A stretch of 64,000 nucleotides of DNA from Conchocele bisecta (lineage: Eukaryota; Mollusca; Bivalvia; Lucinida; Thyasiridae). A program made the translations under genes and the position numbers. The stretch is taken from positions 116,038,067 to 116,102,066 of the forward strand of contig CM055265.1 of NCBI GenBank assembly GCA_029237695.1. Direction: 5' to 3'. Each line of letters starts with the position of its first letter. Position 1 is the stretch's first letter. The notes under the pieces were generated by a model. That model worked only from the letters and a program-made list of their open reading frames with translations. It ran no database searches and had not been told where the DNA came from. Shown here piece by piece: positions 11,766 to 21,481 of this stretch.

Positions 11766-12451
11766 AGGTACATGCCAACTCAGTAGGCACAACATGTTCT
11801 TTATATCAGACATCATCTGAGACATTTTCTGAGAAAATAAACATTCATTCACCATAACCCCACGTATGGATTGGCATTATTATACATTTTATATCGGACG
11901 TAAATTTCCACACTGATACCAGAGGCGATAACCGTGTTTTCTTAAAAGTTTAACGGACATTACTATTTATTATCTGTAAGTAAGTAAGTAAGTAATTTGT
12001 TTATTATTGTGACATGTGTTAAACGAAACAGGGAATATGTACAATATAATATTGACGAAAACACCCGGCCCTATGGACCTATATGTCACTGTCAAATGTT
12101 AGGTAACAAATGTATGTGTAAATATACAATATAAAATAAATAATTAGCACCTAGCATCTGTATTTATTTTTTGATGTGCAATGAATATACATTATAATCT
12201 GTCGAAAGTATTATTTTTTCAGGTGACGCGTTTAATTAGTGTAAATAATTAAAATAATTCATAACTGATTTGCTTATTAAAATAGTCTGATACCACCGCG
12301 CGTCACTATCAGTTAAATACGTATCACTAAATAGTTATATCTGTATAGCGGGCACTTGCATATTTTTAGAACTGGTGGAATAGTTACACAATTATACACT
12401 TATTTAATTCCTATAAAGAACATTGTGTGCCTACTGAGTGGGCATGTACCT
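11766..12451. mobile_element. B-family element with TTAA target duplication, copy 1
   Basis: Ends AGGTACATGCC / GGCATGTACCT are flanked by TTAA at 11762-11765 and 12452-12455. The interior shares TTTATATCGGACGTAAATTT, GCGATAACCGTGTTT and a GATACCACCGCG block with the copies at 17.5 and 29.2 kb. TTAA duplications are known for piggyBac and Kolobok; which one supplied the transposase cannot be told. A short retroposon-like insert (11978-12155) interrupts it. Confidence 0.85.
11978..12155 (-). mobile_element. short retroposon fragment with (TTAC)n tail, nested insert
   Basis: 178 bp flanked by a 6-bp direct repeat ATCTGT (11972-11977 and 12156-12161). Comparison with the B copy at 29.2 kb, where CTTATCTGTATTTATT (reverse strand) is uninterrupted, gives the empty site. 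On the minus strand the insert ends in TTAC repeats, as expected for the 3' end of a SINE or a truncated LINE. Family not identified. Confidence 0.7.
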
Positions 12452-12530
12452 TTAATGTGAAATTTACAGACTATCATAATTTTGCATTTACGAACATTTT
12501 AGTCGTACGAAGTTTAGTGCAACGGGCCCC

Positions 12531-13394
12531 ATGTTTATTTTAGAGTTATTAAATAACTGAAAGAACTTATAATGGTTAACCTTGATACGAAAAGCACGAA
12601 TATTCGTATTTCTAGTATCGACTTGCATACTGTGCATTGTAGAACGCACCCCTACTGCAACTGGGGTTACACTGGGGATGTGTGAATAGTATGGGATTAT
12701 ACAGTGCAGCCAATGATGTTGATCATAGCGTTCACAATAATTGAAAATATAGTGGAGAAACTTGGCAAAATACGCTTAAGTGCCGTTTTGGCGTGAGTCC
12801 GTTTCAGCACGTTATAAAAACTAATTCTCGATGAAGCCCAGTGATTGCATGGTTTGCATCGTGCCGTGGTGATGGTGGGTGATTAGTGTTCACGAGTCTG
12901 CAAGCGTCCGGCTTCACGAGAAAATCACTGCAATTTCATGGCGATACGATCAAGTGCGTCTAGTCTGGTTCTCGTTAGTATTGTTTCGCTAAGCTGTTGC
13001 AGCGGTTTCCAGTGTAGTGGTGCAGTCATGGCACCAGTCCAGATATGATCCGGATGTTGACCATTACGCGTGTGCTTCCCGCCTAAAATGTTCCAAGAAC
13101 GCGGCCTATCGTTATAGAGTGATTGATCAATATATATATAGCCGGTATTTATATTTAATTCGTGTCGATGTTCGGTATTTTTTCTGATACGTGCCCAGAA
13201 TGCCACTGTAGAAATTTGGGTTGCCAGCTAAAAAAAAAGAGACCTTGCTACTTTTGCGACCAGCGTAAGCCTATATCAGACTGCGTCTACGCCTACGCTA
13301 TTCGCTATATATTCAATCATTGTAGCAACGTTATTGTTGTCAGCAGAATGGCTAGATTCTGATCCAACGATTAGTTCGACTGTGCAAGACGATC
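12531..13394. other. no recognisable gene or element
   Basis: About 860 bases without a convincing repeat match or reading frame. It contains CGAATATTCGT-type dyads near 12600 and an A-run of 9 near 13231, but nothing assignable. A 66-codon open frame near 13162 has no recognisable domain. Confidence 0.4.
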
Positions 13395-13705
13395 AGTAGC
13401 ATATTTCACCAACATTTCAAAGTATATTTATATTGCTAAGTACACTTTGAGGGAGAACATTTCAATTTTAGGATAAATTCATTAATTTTTATTACACTGA
13501 ATTTATTACATTATCACAGCCATTTTTGCTGTGATAATGTAATACATTCAGCATAATAATTCTGCATACTTTTAATCATCAAATATATGCAGTAGTTAGT
13601 TCTATATGAAATAATGCATTTCGGGAAAACTAAATGATTACTCCCTCAGAGTTTACATAGCTAGATATTAAAGTATGCTTTGCCATTTTGGTGCAATCGG
13701 CTACT
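13395..13705. mobile_element. palindromic 'GTAGCC-TTTCACC' element, copy at 13.4 kb
   Basis: Ends are CAGTAGCATATTTCACC and GCAATCGGCTACTG. The centre is a palindrome, ATTACATTATCACAGCC followed by TTTTTGC and GGCTGTGATAATG-like sequence. It is the same family as 59986-60294 and 63678-63989. Confidence 0.8.
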
Positions 13706-13849
13706 GACGATTATGTTGTAAATGTCGTAATTTAGTAATTTGTCACAAATGAACCGGGTAACCTATGGCAGAAGTAGTGTAGTTTGCAATTTCCTGCTTC
13801 TGTGTACCATTATCAGCCTGGACGTGGAATTGTAAGGGGAGTGCTATAC

Positions 13850-13996
13850 AGGGTATGGGATCATGTGGTTTATTGTTTACAATGTAGTAATGGCGGCGCC
13901 CATGAGGTCTCAGGTAAACGTATTTTTCATCAATATGACTGCGGTTTCCGCCAATACCAAATTTAGCAGTATTACTTGTGTGGTTAGTATGAACAT
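13850..13996. repeat. interspersed repeat also at 53.15 kb, abutting a foldback element
   Basis: Shares AATGGCGGCGCCCATGAGG, ATTTTTCATCAAT, GACTGCGG and, further on, GTTAGTATGAACATT with positions about 53145-53350. The foldback element at 13997 begins directly after this stretch, suggesting that it inserted into this repeat. Confidence 0.6.
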
Positions 13997-14290
13997 TCTT
14001 CGTTCCCTCAATTTAACAATTCTTTCCCTCAATATCACAATTCGTTCCCAAGAATTAACAATTCGTTCCCACGAAATAACAATTCGTTCACACGAATTGA
14101 CAATTCGTTCCCACGAAATAACAATTCGTTCCCTCGAATTAACAATTAACAATTCGTTCCCACGATATAACAATTTTTATATCGTGGGAACGAATTGTTA
14201 TTTCGTGGGAACGAATTTTTAAACTTAGGGAACGAATTTTTATTTCGTGAAAACGAATTAATAAAAAAGAATTCTACGGGGTCTGCTGGG
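13997..14290. mobile_element. M-family foldback element, copy 1 (21-bp units)
   Basis: Tandem 21-bp units AACAATTCGTTCCC plus a variable 7-mer (ACGAAAT, ACGAATT, TCAATTT, TCGAATT) run in one orientation and then reverse. On the right the array ends with GAACGAATTAATAAAAAA and a degraded GAATTCTACGGGGTCTGC terminal segment; the left terminal segment is not recognisable. The stop-free 21-bp units give long 7-residue-repeat open frames on both strands that should not be read as genes. Confidence 0.75.
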
Positions 14291-14699
14291 TTCGGTATAT
14301 GTGCAATATGTTCAATTATTAATTCACGATGTGTATGTAGGGATTACATTGGTTGTTAGTGACACTCGATCAGTGTCTACAATATTCCAAACTGGGTAGA
14401 TTATAATTACGCTGGTGCTGTACTCCACGCCGGCGTAAAATGTTTCACACCGAAATATGTACCGGAATCCTGACGAATTCCCATTCAGTTACATGCAGAA
14501 GATACTGAATAAACACACTTTTCGTCTAGTAACCGGCGCAAGTGGTAGGTTTTGAAAGTGGTTCTGTGAAAAAATAAATACAATGTTTATGCTATTTTAC
14601 ACTATGTACTGGTTCAATAATATGAACACTGATTTGGGGACTTGTCCAAGTATTTAATCCGTTCATGAATGTTCACTTAATAAGTTTAATAAGATTATT

Positions 14700-14820
14700 T
14701 TTTTCTTATTTTTTTTTATAAAGTTGGCTGAAATCTAAATTTATGCTAAAAACTTCCTGCAAAGCGTTGAGGAAGTTGTTAACATAAATTTACCTGTGTT
14801 TTTTGTTCAAGGCCTTGTTT
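14700..14820. repeat. inverted repeat
   Basis: CTAAATTTATGCTAAAAACTT and AAGTTGTTAACATAAATTTA face each other around a GCAAAGCG centre. It is a small imperfect hairpin without assignable family. Confidence 0.5.
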
Positions 14821-14920
14821 GTTTTTACCGGATACGTAGGTTTGTTGTTACCGGATACGTAGGTTTGGTTTTTACCGGATACGTAGGTTGGTTTTTACCG
14901 GATACGTAGGTTGGTTTTTG
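14821..14920. repeat. minisatellite, four units of TACCGGATACGTAGGTT
   Basis: Four direct copies of TTTTTACCGGATACGTAGGT with 22-26-bp spacing. Confidence 0.9.
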
Positions 14921-15350
14921 TCAACTGGGTGGACGCTTAACATAGAAAATATATGGTATGGCCTAAACACGCACACAGCGGCCTATATGCTAAACCTTAT
15001 CTAGCAGTCTTGTAAATGTGCTAAGGTACATTTCCTCAACTTGAGGCCCGTGTTACGATGCACATATATCATTATCAGCTTTGCATTAGTGAGCTATCTT
15101 ATCCAAAAGTCCCATAGCCCGGTTATCACGTGTCGAGCCGTATATTACTGTTGTTAGTATGGTATGTATCAATTATTCAACACCATATTGAACATTGCAT
15201 GTGAGCTAATGGTCGAGAAAACAAGTGTTACGACGCTCTAAGGCACCATAAAAGCCAGTCTTTTTGTTGTATTTCCTGGTGTATAAGAGTTGGCCAATTG
15301 GTAATAATTCCTCTTCAGAATTAAAATAAAGACTTTCAAGTAACACCTTA

Positions 15351-15640
15351 CCCGCAGGGGACATGGATTTTTTTTTAATAATTCGATCCCACGAAATAAC
15401 AATTCGTTCCCTCAATTTAACAATTCGTTCCCTCAATTTAATAATTCGTTCCCACGAATTAACAATTCGTTTCCACCACGAATTAACAATTCGCGCCTAC
15501 GAGTTAACAATTGGGAACGTTATTTCGTGGGAACGAATTGTTAATTTGAGGGAACGAATTGTTAAATTGAGGGAACGAATTGTCATTTCGTGGGAACGAA
15601 TTAATAAAAGAAGAATTGTACGTCCTCTGTGATGCTCCGG
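15351..15640. mobile_element. M-family foldback element, copy 2, with 9-bp TSD
   Basis: Ends CCCGCAGGGGAC and GTCCTCTGTGATGCTCCGG enclose inverted arrays of the 21-bp unit. An exact 9-bp direct repeat AACACCTTA lies at 15342-15350 and 15641-15649. Long terminal repeats built of short tandem units plus a 9-bp duplication are the hallmarks of Foldback/MULE-type elements, so I infer that affiliation. The left tip has lost the GGAGC seen in copies 3 and 4. Confidence 0.82.
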
Positions 15641-15689
15641 AACACCTTACAAGACATCAAGGCAACTTTCACTTGTAGAGATCATTGTG

Positions 15690-15796
15690 GAAGTCTCCTG
15701 TATTTGCAAAGTTATTTTGCAAATACAGGAAATCTGGGAAATCAGTGAAGAAAAACAAGAATTATTCTTGTTTTTCTTCACTGATTTCCCAGATAG
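15690..15796. repeat. two adjacent hairpins between foldback elements
   Basis: CCTGTATTTGCAAAG / TTTGCAAATACAGG is followed by a near-perfect palindrome beginning ATCTGGGAAATCAGTGAAG and ending in its complement at 15796. Both sit in the 170-bp gap between two M elements. Confidence 0.8.
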
Positions 15797-15809
15797 GGAA
15801 TTGCAATGT

Positions 15810-16183
15810 TACGGAGCCCCGCGGGGGACGTAGAATTCTTTTTTTTTACTAATTCGTTCCCACGAAATAACAATTCGTTCCCACGACTTAACAATTCGTT
15901 CCCTCAATTTAGCAATTTCTTCCCACGAAATAACAATTGTTAATTCGTGGGAACGAATTGTTATATCGTTGGAACGAATTGATAATTCAAGGGAATGAAT
16001 TGTTAAATTGAGGGAACGAATTGTCATTTCGTTGGAACGAATTGTTAATTCGAGGGAATGAATTGTTAAATTGAGGGAACGAATTGTTAATTCGAGGGAG
16101 CGAATTTTTAAATTGAGGGAACGAATTGTTATTTCGTGGGAACGAATTAATAAAAAAAATCCATGTCCCCTGCGGGGACCCGT
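15810..16183. mobile_element. M-family foldback element, copy 3
   Basis: Ends ACGGAGCCCCGCGGGGGAC and GTCCCCTGCGGGGACCCGT with AATT CTTTTTT / AAAAAATCC spacers, then arrays of AACAATTCGTTCCC units in opposite orientations. The right arm is longer (about 11 units) than the left (4-5). Flanking 9-mers do not match, so the TSD has been lost or the ends recombined. A 128-codon minus-strand open frame runs through the array and is a repeat artefact. Confidence 0.82.
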
Positions 16184-16213
16184 GGAAAGAAGCATTGATA
16201 GTCGCGCTTTTTG

Positions 16214-16460
16214 TTAACCCTTTGAACCCGAAAGCCCGCTATATCTGTTTATGCAAACAGTGCAGATCCAGATGAGCCGGCTCGTAAGGAGCCGTCTCAT
16301 CAGGATCTGCACTGTTTGAAAGCAATTTTCATATTTTTGAGAAAAACAAATACCCCCTTTTTATAAATGGAATAGTCTGAAAATCATTTTGCGATGATTG
16401 GATTGGTTGCAAAACGAACATATCGCAGCCCATTCAGTTACTTAGGGGTGAAAGGGTTAA
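16214..16460. mobile_element. G-family hairpin element, copy 1
   Basis: Bounded by TTAACCCTTT and AAAGGGTTAA. Contains the hairpin CAGTGCAGATCCAGATGAG / CTCATCAGGATCTGCACTG around GCCGGCTCGTAAGGAGCC, and AATCATTTTGCGATGATTGGA near the right end. Same family as 28029, 32262 and 55351. The terminal TTAA could be a target duplication. Confidence 0.75.
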
Positions 16461-16574
16461 GTCAAAACCAATGTCTTTTCAACAGTTCTGGTACAATACG
16501 CCGAAACAAGAGCACAGTTGAATGAGAGATCGTAGCTAGTTATTTCCCTTTGCAAATATATTTATAGAGATCTG

Positions 16575-16816
16575 GGGGCCGTTTCACTAAATTTCTTACG
16601 ACTAAAATGTTCGTAAGTGCAAAATTATGATAGTCTGTACATTACACATCAACACTGTTTTCTTGTAAACAATTATTGGATTTACATTTATTGAGCATAG
16701 GCTGCATATGCAGCCTATGCTCAATAAATGTAAATCCATCAATTTAAATTTCTAGACGATCCTAAATTTGCGCTTACGAACATTTTAGTCGTAAGAAGTT
16801 TAGTGAAACGGGCCCC
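16575..16816. mobile_element. A-family MITE copy 4
   Basis: Full length, with both GGGGCC ends and a perfect central palindrome (AGCATAGGCTGCATATGCAG...). Both outer ends read TTCTTACGA instead of TTCGTACGA, so the two arms carry the same variant. Confidence 0.88.
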
Positions 16817-17042
16817 AGGTTCTTTGTTGTATTTCAGCGTTTATTTCTTACTGAATATCACTAAAAAAGGAGTTTTTGCGAACAAAGTAGACCCAGATCA
16901 GACCGCACATCTTATTGCTACATGTAGCATTAGCATTAATTAGTTCAGTACATACATTTAAACTCAAATAATTATTGCTAGCTCTAAATAATTAGAGCTA
17001 GAATTAAATATTTAGAGCTAGCTCCAAATTATTTAGAGAACC

Positions 17043-17350
17043 CATTAAGTAGGCACATACTGTTCTTTATATGAATTAAATAAGTATATAATTATGTCAC
17101 TTTCCACCCAGTTCTAAAAATTACAAGTGCCCGCTATATAGATATAAATATTTAGTAATATTTATGTTACTGATACTGACTCGCGGTGGTATCAGGCTAT
17201 TGTCATATACAAATGAGGCATGATATTGTTTAAATATTTATATTAATTAAATGCATCACCTGAAAAAATAATAGTTTCGACAGATTATAAAGTATGATCA
17301 TTGCACATCAAACAATAAATACAGAGAACAAATCGTGTCCGTTAACCAAA
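17043..17350. mobile_element. B-family element fragment
   Basis: Matches the B copy at 29.2 kb from AGTAGGCAC/TGTTCTTTATATG through GGTGGTATCAGGCTATT to AAATACAGAGAAC. The AGGTACATG tip is missing on the left and the right third is absent. It stands just left of a second B copy in opposite orientation. Confidence 0.7.
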
Positions 17351-17892
17351 CCCCCGCATTCTTTGGATGTATATTATCCACACTTAGGAACCGTTTATAT
17401 GGAACGCCAAATCTACATAAACTGAGATAATTAATGCTAACTCTAAATAATTGGAGCACTCAGTAGGCAGCTAATAATAATAATATGTCCACTCAGTAGG
17501 CACAAAATGTTCTTTATATGAATTAAATACGTGTATAATTGTGTCACTATTCCACCAGTTCTAAAATTACCAGTGCCCGCTATTCACCATTACCCCACGT
17601 ATTGATTGGCATCATCATACATTTTATATCAGACGTAAATTTCCACACTGATATCAGGGGCGATAACCGTGTTTCCTTAAAATGTTAATGGACATTTATT
17701 CTCTGTATTTATTTTTTTTAGGTGAAACGTTTAATTAATATGAATAATTAAAAAATAGCAAACCTCATTTGCATCTGAAAATAGCCTGATAACACCGCGA
17801 GTCACTCAGTAAAATACATATTACTAAATGATTATATCTGTATAGCGAGCACTCGTAATTTTTAGAACTGGTGGAATAGTGACACAATTATA

Positions 17893-18052
17893 TAGTCCGT
17901 ACCGTTGTGTAGTTTCGTCGGATTTTGTTTGAGATTTGTTGCTCTATACATATTTTGAAAGGAAATTGAACGAGAAGTCTGAAAATCGATGTTGCGATTT
18001 GCGCAAAACCCATCTTTGACCTCTATTTTGCGATTCAAAATGGCCGCCAACG
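17893..18052 (+). repeat. left terminal inverted repeat of the Academ-like element
   Basis: Begins TAGTCCGTACCG directly after the ATA duplication and ends with TTCAAAATGGCCGCCAACG. It pairs with 24064-24230 at the blocks listed for the element; spacers between blocks are diverged. Confidence 0.85.
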
Positions 18053-18560
18053 TTTTTCATATTGCTTTGCTATATTTCCACATCTCTTTGCACGTAATAT
18101 TGATTTAACCATGAAACTACGATATATTACCATTGTAGGTATTGTATAATTACGGCAGGTATCGCTATAGTGCAGAATAACACCTAGCATAAACAACATT
18201 TTCAAGATGGCCGCCAAATTACACAAAAAATGGGGTATTGTGATGGTTAATCGTAAATGTATTTCTGTGGCGGATTTATTGATGTCTAAACTTTTAGAAA
18301 GGAAGGAGAAGGTGAAAGTTAAACTATGTATGTCTAGGATAGTGAAAACACGATACGTACTTATAGGCTGCAATTCAAAATGGCTGCCAGATTGTATCCG
18401 TTTGTGCTTTGTATCTGCAAGTTTCTGAGACGCTGGCTTTGGTTACAGGTAAAACCACGACATTATCCGATTACTAGGATTGAGTCAATATGTAAGAAGT
18501 AACACATGATGTAGAAAAGTGATTAACATGTTACAAAATGAAAATGGCCGCCAAATCATC
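18030..18560. promoter_or_regulatory. regularly spaced AATGGCCGCC subterminal motifs
   Basis: AAAATGGCCGCCAA occurs at 18037-18050, AGATGGCCGCCAAATT at 18205-18220, AAAATGGCTGCCAGATT at 18377-18393 and AAAATGGCCGCCAAATC at 18541-18557, about 165-170 bp apart. TTCAA often precedes the motif. The right end has GGTGGCCATTTTGAA and AAAATGGCGG at 24065-24092. The intervening sequences are not similar, so only the motif is kept. These could be transposase-binding sites; that role is inferred. Confidence 0.55.
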
Positions 18561-18642
18561 AATAAATGTGCTCGCGGCGTATACTACACATGTGTAACGT
18601 TATGTAACACACGTTTAAATGACATGGCAGTTGTGAAATGTC

Positions 18643-19932
18643 TTAATCAGAATCGCTGTCATCCGCCAGAATACAATTTTCAACATGCGTATCCTCATCA
18701 TTCTCACAGTCAGAACTACATCGGCAGAGGTCTGTACATGATAAAGCGTTGTGCTTGCATGAACAGCGCTGTGTTTTGCAATTAGTCTTGCACTGGCATC
18801 TGACCATCTCAACAATTGCGGTGGGTGCTGGTGACACATCTGATATATGTGGACGCATACAACCATTATCGTCCTCATAATACCCATGGCCCACTGGGGA
18901 AATCTGTACTTGTTGTGCAACAGTAGCTTGTCCCCATATCCTGGCCTGTACATGGACCCTGTTCACATGCTGCTTTAGTGTACCGAGTGTAGGGGGTAGC
19001 TTTTCACTTTCCGCCATAGTTTTGCAGAATAGGTGCCATCTAAGCTCGGGAATCTGAGTGATGTTGATGCCTTTCGGTTGATAGACTCTGCAAACAAACT
19101 GAGCCATCATGCCAAATGTATGATCTGATATAATATCACTGTCAAGTAGCATCTGAAATGCGCACAGAACCTCGTCGTTCTGACTTTGATATTGTTTAAA
19201 CCATTTCAACTTTCCCACCCTGGAAAATCGCCCTATATTGTCTGCGCCAGAGAAGGCGTGGAGCCCCGGCAATGCCTTTGCCTTTCTTTCACCAAGCTGT
19301 GACCATATGGATTTGATGTCAATGACACCTGAAACCATCGATATACATGTTACATTGTGTAAGAGCTGATAGTTTGCTACTAGCAGAACAAGTACGTCGG
19401 TGTCAGGTGAAAATACCATTAAGTGGGAATTTAATGGGTTTCGCCTTTTAGACAACACTGCATGGTAAATTATCAATGTGTCTGCTTCTTCGTGATTGTT
19501 GGCTTCAAATGAAATGTCGCTGTTGCATTTAGTACGGCCATCTGCAGAGACAATGACAACTTTCTCTGTTTCTGTGCTGTAATCACTGAGTTTTTGTGCC
19601 AAGTATGTCGTCAGGTCCGCTTTAGTCTTGTAATGGGACAGGAATCGTTTCAATGTGATGTGTGTCAATTTTGTGTCATCTTTAACTTGATACCGTACAG
19701 GTACCTGACCTTTGTTCCTCAATTCCCTGACTGCAGCCTTTATGGAGTGTTTCGTGTAGGTGTCAAAAACTACAATGATTTCATTAAAATCGGCTGCTTC
19801 CTGCATGATCGCTTTAATGGAACAGTCACCGAGATCTTTAACTGTCATTATTGCTGCTGAACACTTTTCTAGTCTTTGCACAATTACCATTGCATCAAAA
19901 ATGGCAATCTTTCGGCTAGTGTCATGGTCCAT
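18643..19932 (-). CDS. FEN1/XPG-like nuclease plus CXC-like region (3' part of the broken gene)
   Basis: This 429-residue open segment retains every acidic position expected of a FEN1/XPG-type metal-dependent nuclease, in order: D13 in IFDAM, D57 in VVFD, E148, E149 and D151 in HEEAD, D177 and D179 in SPDTDVL, and D231 in HAFSGAD. The family cuts DNA flaps or ends using two metal ions; here a role in transposition is inferred from context. The C-terminus has a dense cluster of the type CxCxxxCxxxxCxCxxxxxxC, resembling DNA-binding CXC (tesmin/TSO1-like) domains, then an acidic tail. It is in frame with the preceding segment across a TAG. The methionine at 19932 is simply the first one after that stop, not necessarily a true start. 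Confidence 0.72.
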   Translation of the reverse strand: MDHDTSRKIAIFDAMVIVQRLEKCSAAIMTVKDLGDCSIKAIMQEAADFNEIIVVFDTYTKHSIKAAVRELRNKGQVPVRYQVKDDTKLTHITLKRFLSHYKTKADLTTYLAQKLSDYSTETEKVVIVSADGRTKCNSDISFEANNHEEADTLIIYHAVLSKRRNPLNSHLMVFSPDTDVLVLLVANYQLLHNVTCISMVSGVIDIKSIWSQLGERKAKALPGLHAFSGADNIGRFSRVGKLKWFKQYQSQNDEVLCAFQMLLDSDIISDHTFGMMAQFVCRVYQPKGINITQIPELRWHLFCKTMAESEKLPPTLGTLKQHVNRVHVQARIWGQATVAQQVQISPVGHGYYEDDNGCMRPHISDVSPAPTAIVEMVRCQCKTNCKTQRCSCKHNALSCTDLCRCSSDCENDEDTHVENCILADDSDSD

Positions 19933-19986
19933 TACTTCATCGCCAAGTGTCGTTTGGGAACGTGGTATCTGTGCTGATTCTGTAGG

Positions 19987-20898
19987 CTACGGTGCAGCAG
20001 CAGCCGTCTGCTGAAGAGCATTAATCAATTTAGATTTGTCATTGCAAGTGAGTACTGCTCCATTTGGCGAAAACAGTGATCTTGGCGTGAGAGTAAACTC
20101 ATGTTCACCAATAGCGCCCTTCATGTCAACATCCCTGTTTGACTTCGCTAGTACCATGAGGCGCCCGTACAGAGTTTTGGTTTCTTTAAGGTCAATTGAT
20201 GCATCTCTGACTTTGACGGTCTGTGTCCTGTTACCTGACGTGTACATTTTGTTATTTGCCCGTTTGAGTGGTGCCCATACACTGATATTCCCAGTAATAC
20301 GCTCGGCAACGTAACTCTCATACATTTTTTGTCCAGTTGCATCAATATTCAATATCTGGGGTACATACTCCTGTGGAACATAAGCATGATTTATTAGATG
20401 ATACAGTGAATCGCCATCTGCAGTGAATGGATTTGTGTGAGATGTAATTGCTGCCTTGATCTTGTCTATTACAATGTGTTCACGTTGGACTTTACTCGGT
20501 TGCAATGCATGGTGTTCTCGGACAGCTCCTGACTTGCGTAGAAACTGATTCGTATACTCCGATGAAAGACAGCTCAGCTCGGGGGTAGCCAGAAAAAATC
20601 GCTGTCTTGCATTTGCGTTGTTCGAAATGCCTATTAGTGCTGATGGATCCTTTATCTGTTTATTGACCTGTTCGAGGGCATGATCAGCACCAATTGACAC
20701 AAATGGGATGTCATCCTTCTTTGTGACAGAGATGTTCCCTGCTTCGAGTTCATTCCAAGTATTTGGATGTTCTGTCTTCAACTTCTGCATATCAGATAGA
20801 TATCTTGGCCACAATCGTTTATACTTCATTCGGTCCATTGCGAAAAACATACTATTGAGCTTTTCCCCCGGCTTCAAGGTGGAGCTGAAGATCTGCAT
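19987..20898 (-). CDS. central part of the transposase-like gene
   Basis: A 303-residue open segment of the same gene with no recognisable named domain. It continues from sequence read in another frame up to a run of G near 20865 (EAWEEKKSENAMFKAMMNY just upstream in the other frame), and ends in QQTAAAAP before TAG at 19987-19989. The frame resumes unbroken into the nuclease part. The segment ILNIDATGQKMYES and the basic stretch KVREHI-like residues give no firm function. A transposase catalytic core could lie here or in the preceding segment, but I cannot assign its residues. Confidence 0.55.
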   Translation of the reverse strand: MQIFSSTLKPGEKLNSMFFAMDRMKYKRLWPRYLSDMQKLKTEHPNTWNELEAGNISVTKKDDIPFVSIGADHALEQVNKQIKDPSALIGISNNANARQRFFLATPELSCLSSEYTNQFLRKSGAVREHHALQPSKVQREHIVIDKIKAAITSHTNPFTADGDSLYHLINHAYVPQEYVPQILNIDATGQKMYESYVAERITGNISVWAPLKRANNKMYTSGNRTQTVKVRDASIDLKETKTLYGRLMVLAKSNRDVDMKGAIGEHEFTLTPRSLFSPNGAVLTCNDKSKLINALQQTAAAAP

Positions 20899-21481
20899 TC
20901 CTGGATGCTTCTATGAAATGTAGAATTACTTCCACCCGATGAAGATAATTCATCATTGCCTTGAACATGGCATTTTCTGACTTTTTCTCCTCCCAGGCTT
21001 CAAACTGCTCTCGTATTTAGTGGTTTCTTAATACATCTTTCATGGTAATATCTGCCTCTTTCACTTTCTGTGCTCGCTCGCTTTTATCAGTAACAGTGCA
21101 TGCTACTTCAATTGCCTTTGCGGAACCTGCACATACTCTGTCAATTTGGGGGTTTTCCTTAAAGAATTCCTCAAGTGCCATTTCGTAGTAGAGCTGCGTA
21201 TGTGTACACATGAGCAGAAAGCGACCGCTTGTAGTTGGTACAGTTCAAAATCTGCCTCATTGTTGCTGGACCGTACACATCTGCTTCCAGCCAAGCTTCA
21301 TCTATTCCCGAATTTTCAATTGATGTCCCTAGGGCTCTGAGAGCTGCCATGACTACGTGCAATTCACCTAGCCGTGGCACAACTTGTTTCTTTAGATCCG
21401 GTCGTGAATCAATTATCTTCACTACCTTCTCATAGAGTGCCATGTCACATGAGATGACAGTTGGATGGTTCTGTCCAGAAA

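Larger units (their letters stand above)
11642..12530. mobile_element. A-family MITE copy 3, split by a nested element
   Basis: The left end (GGGGCCGGTTTCAATAAAC) and right end (GTTTAGTGCAACGGGCCCC) belong to one A element. It is interrupted by a TTAA-flanked B element at 11766-12451. Removing that insert and one TTAA restores the usual GTGTTAATGTGAAATTTACA junction seen in other A copies. Confidence 0.85.

Noticed and set aside
13863..16195. Open frames encoding 7-residue repeats on both strands, also at 48072-48635
   Set aside because: They read through the 21-bp units of foldback elements. Inverted arrays and loss of frame at the terminal segments argue against a protein.
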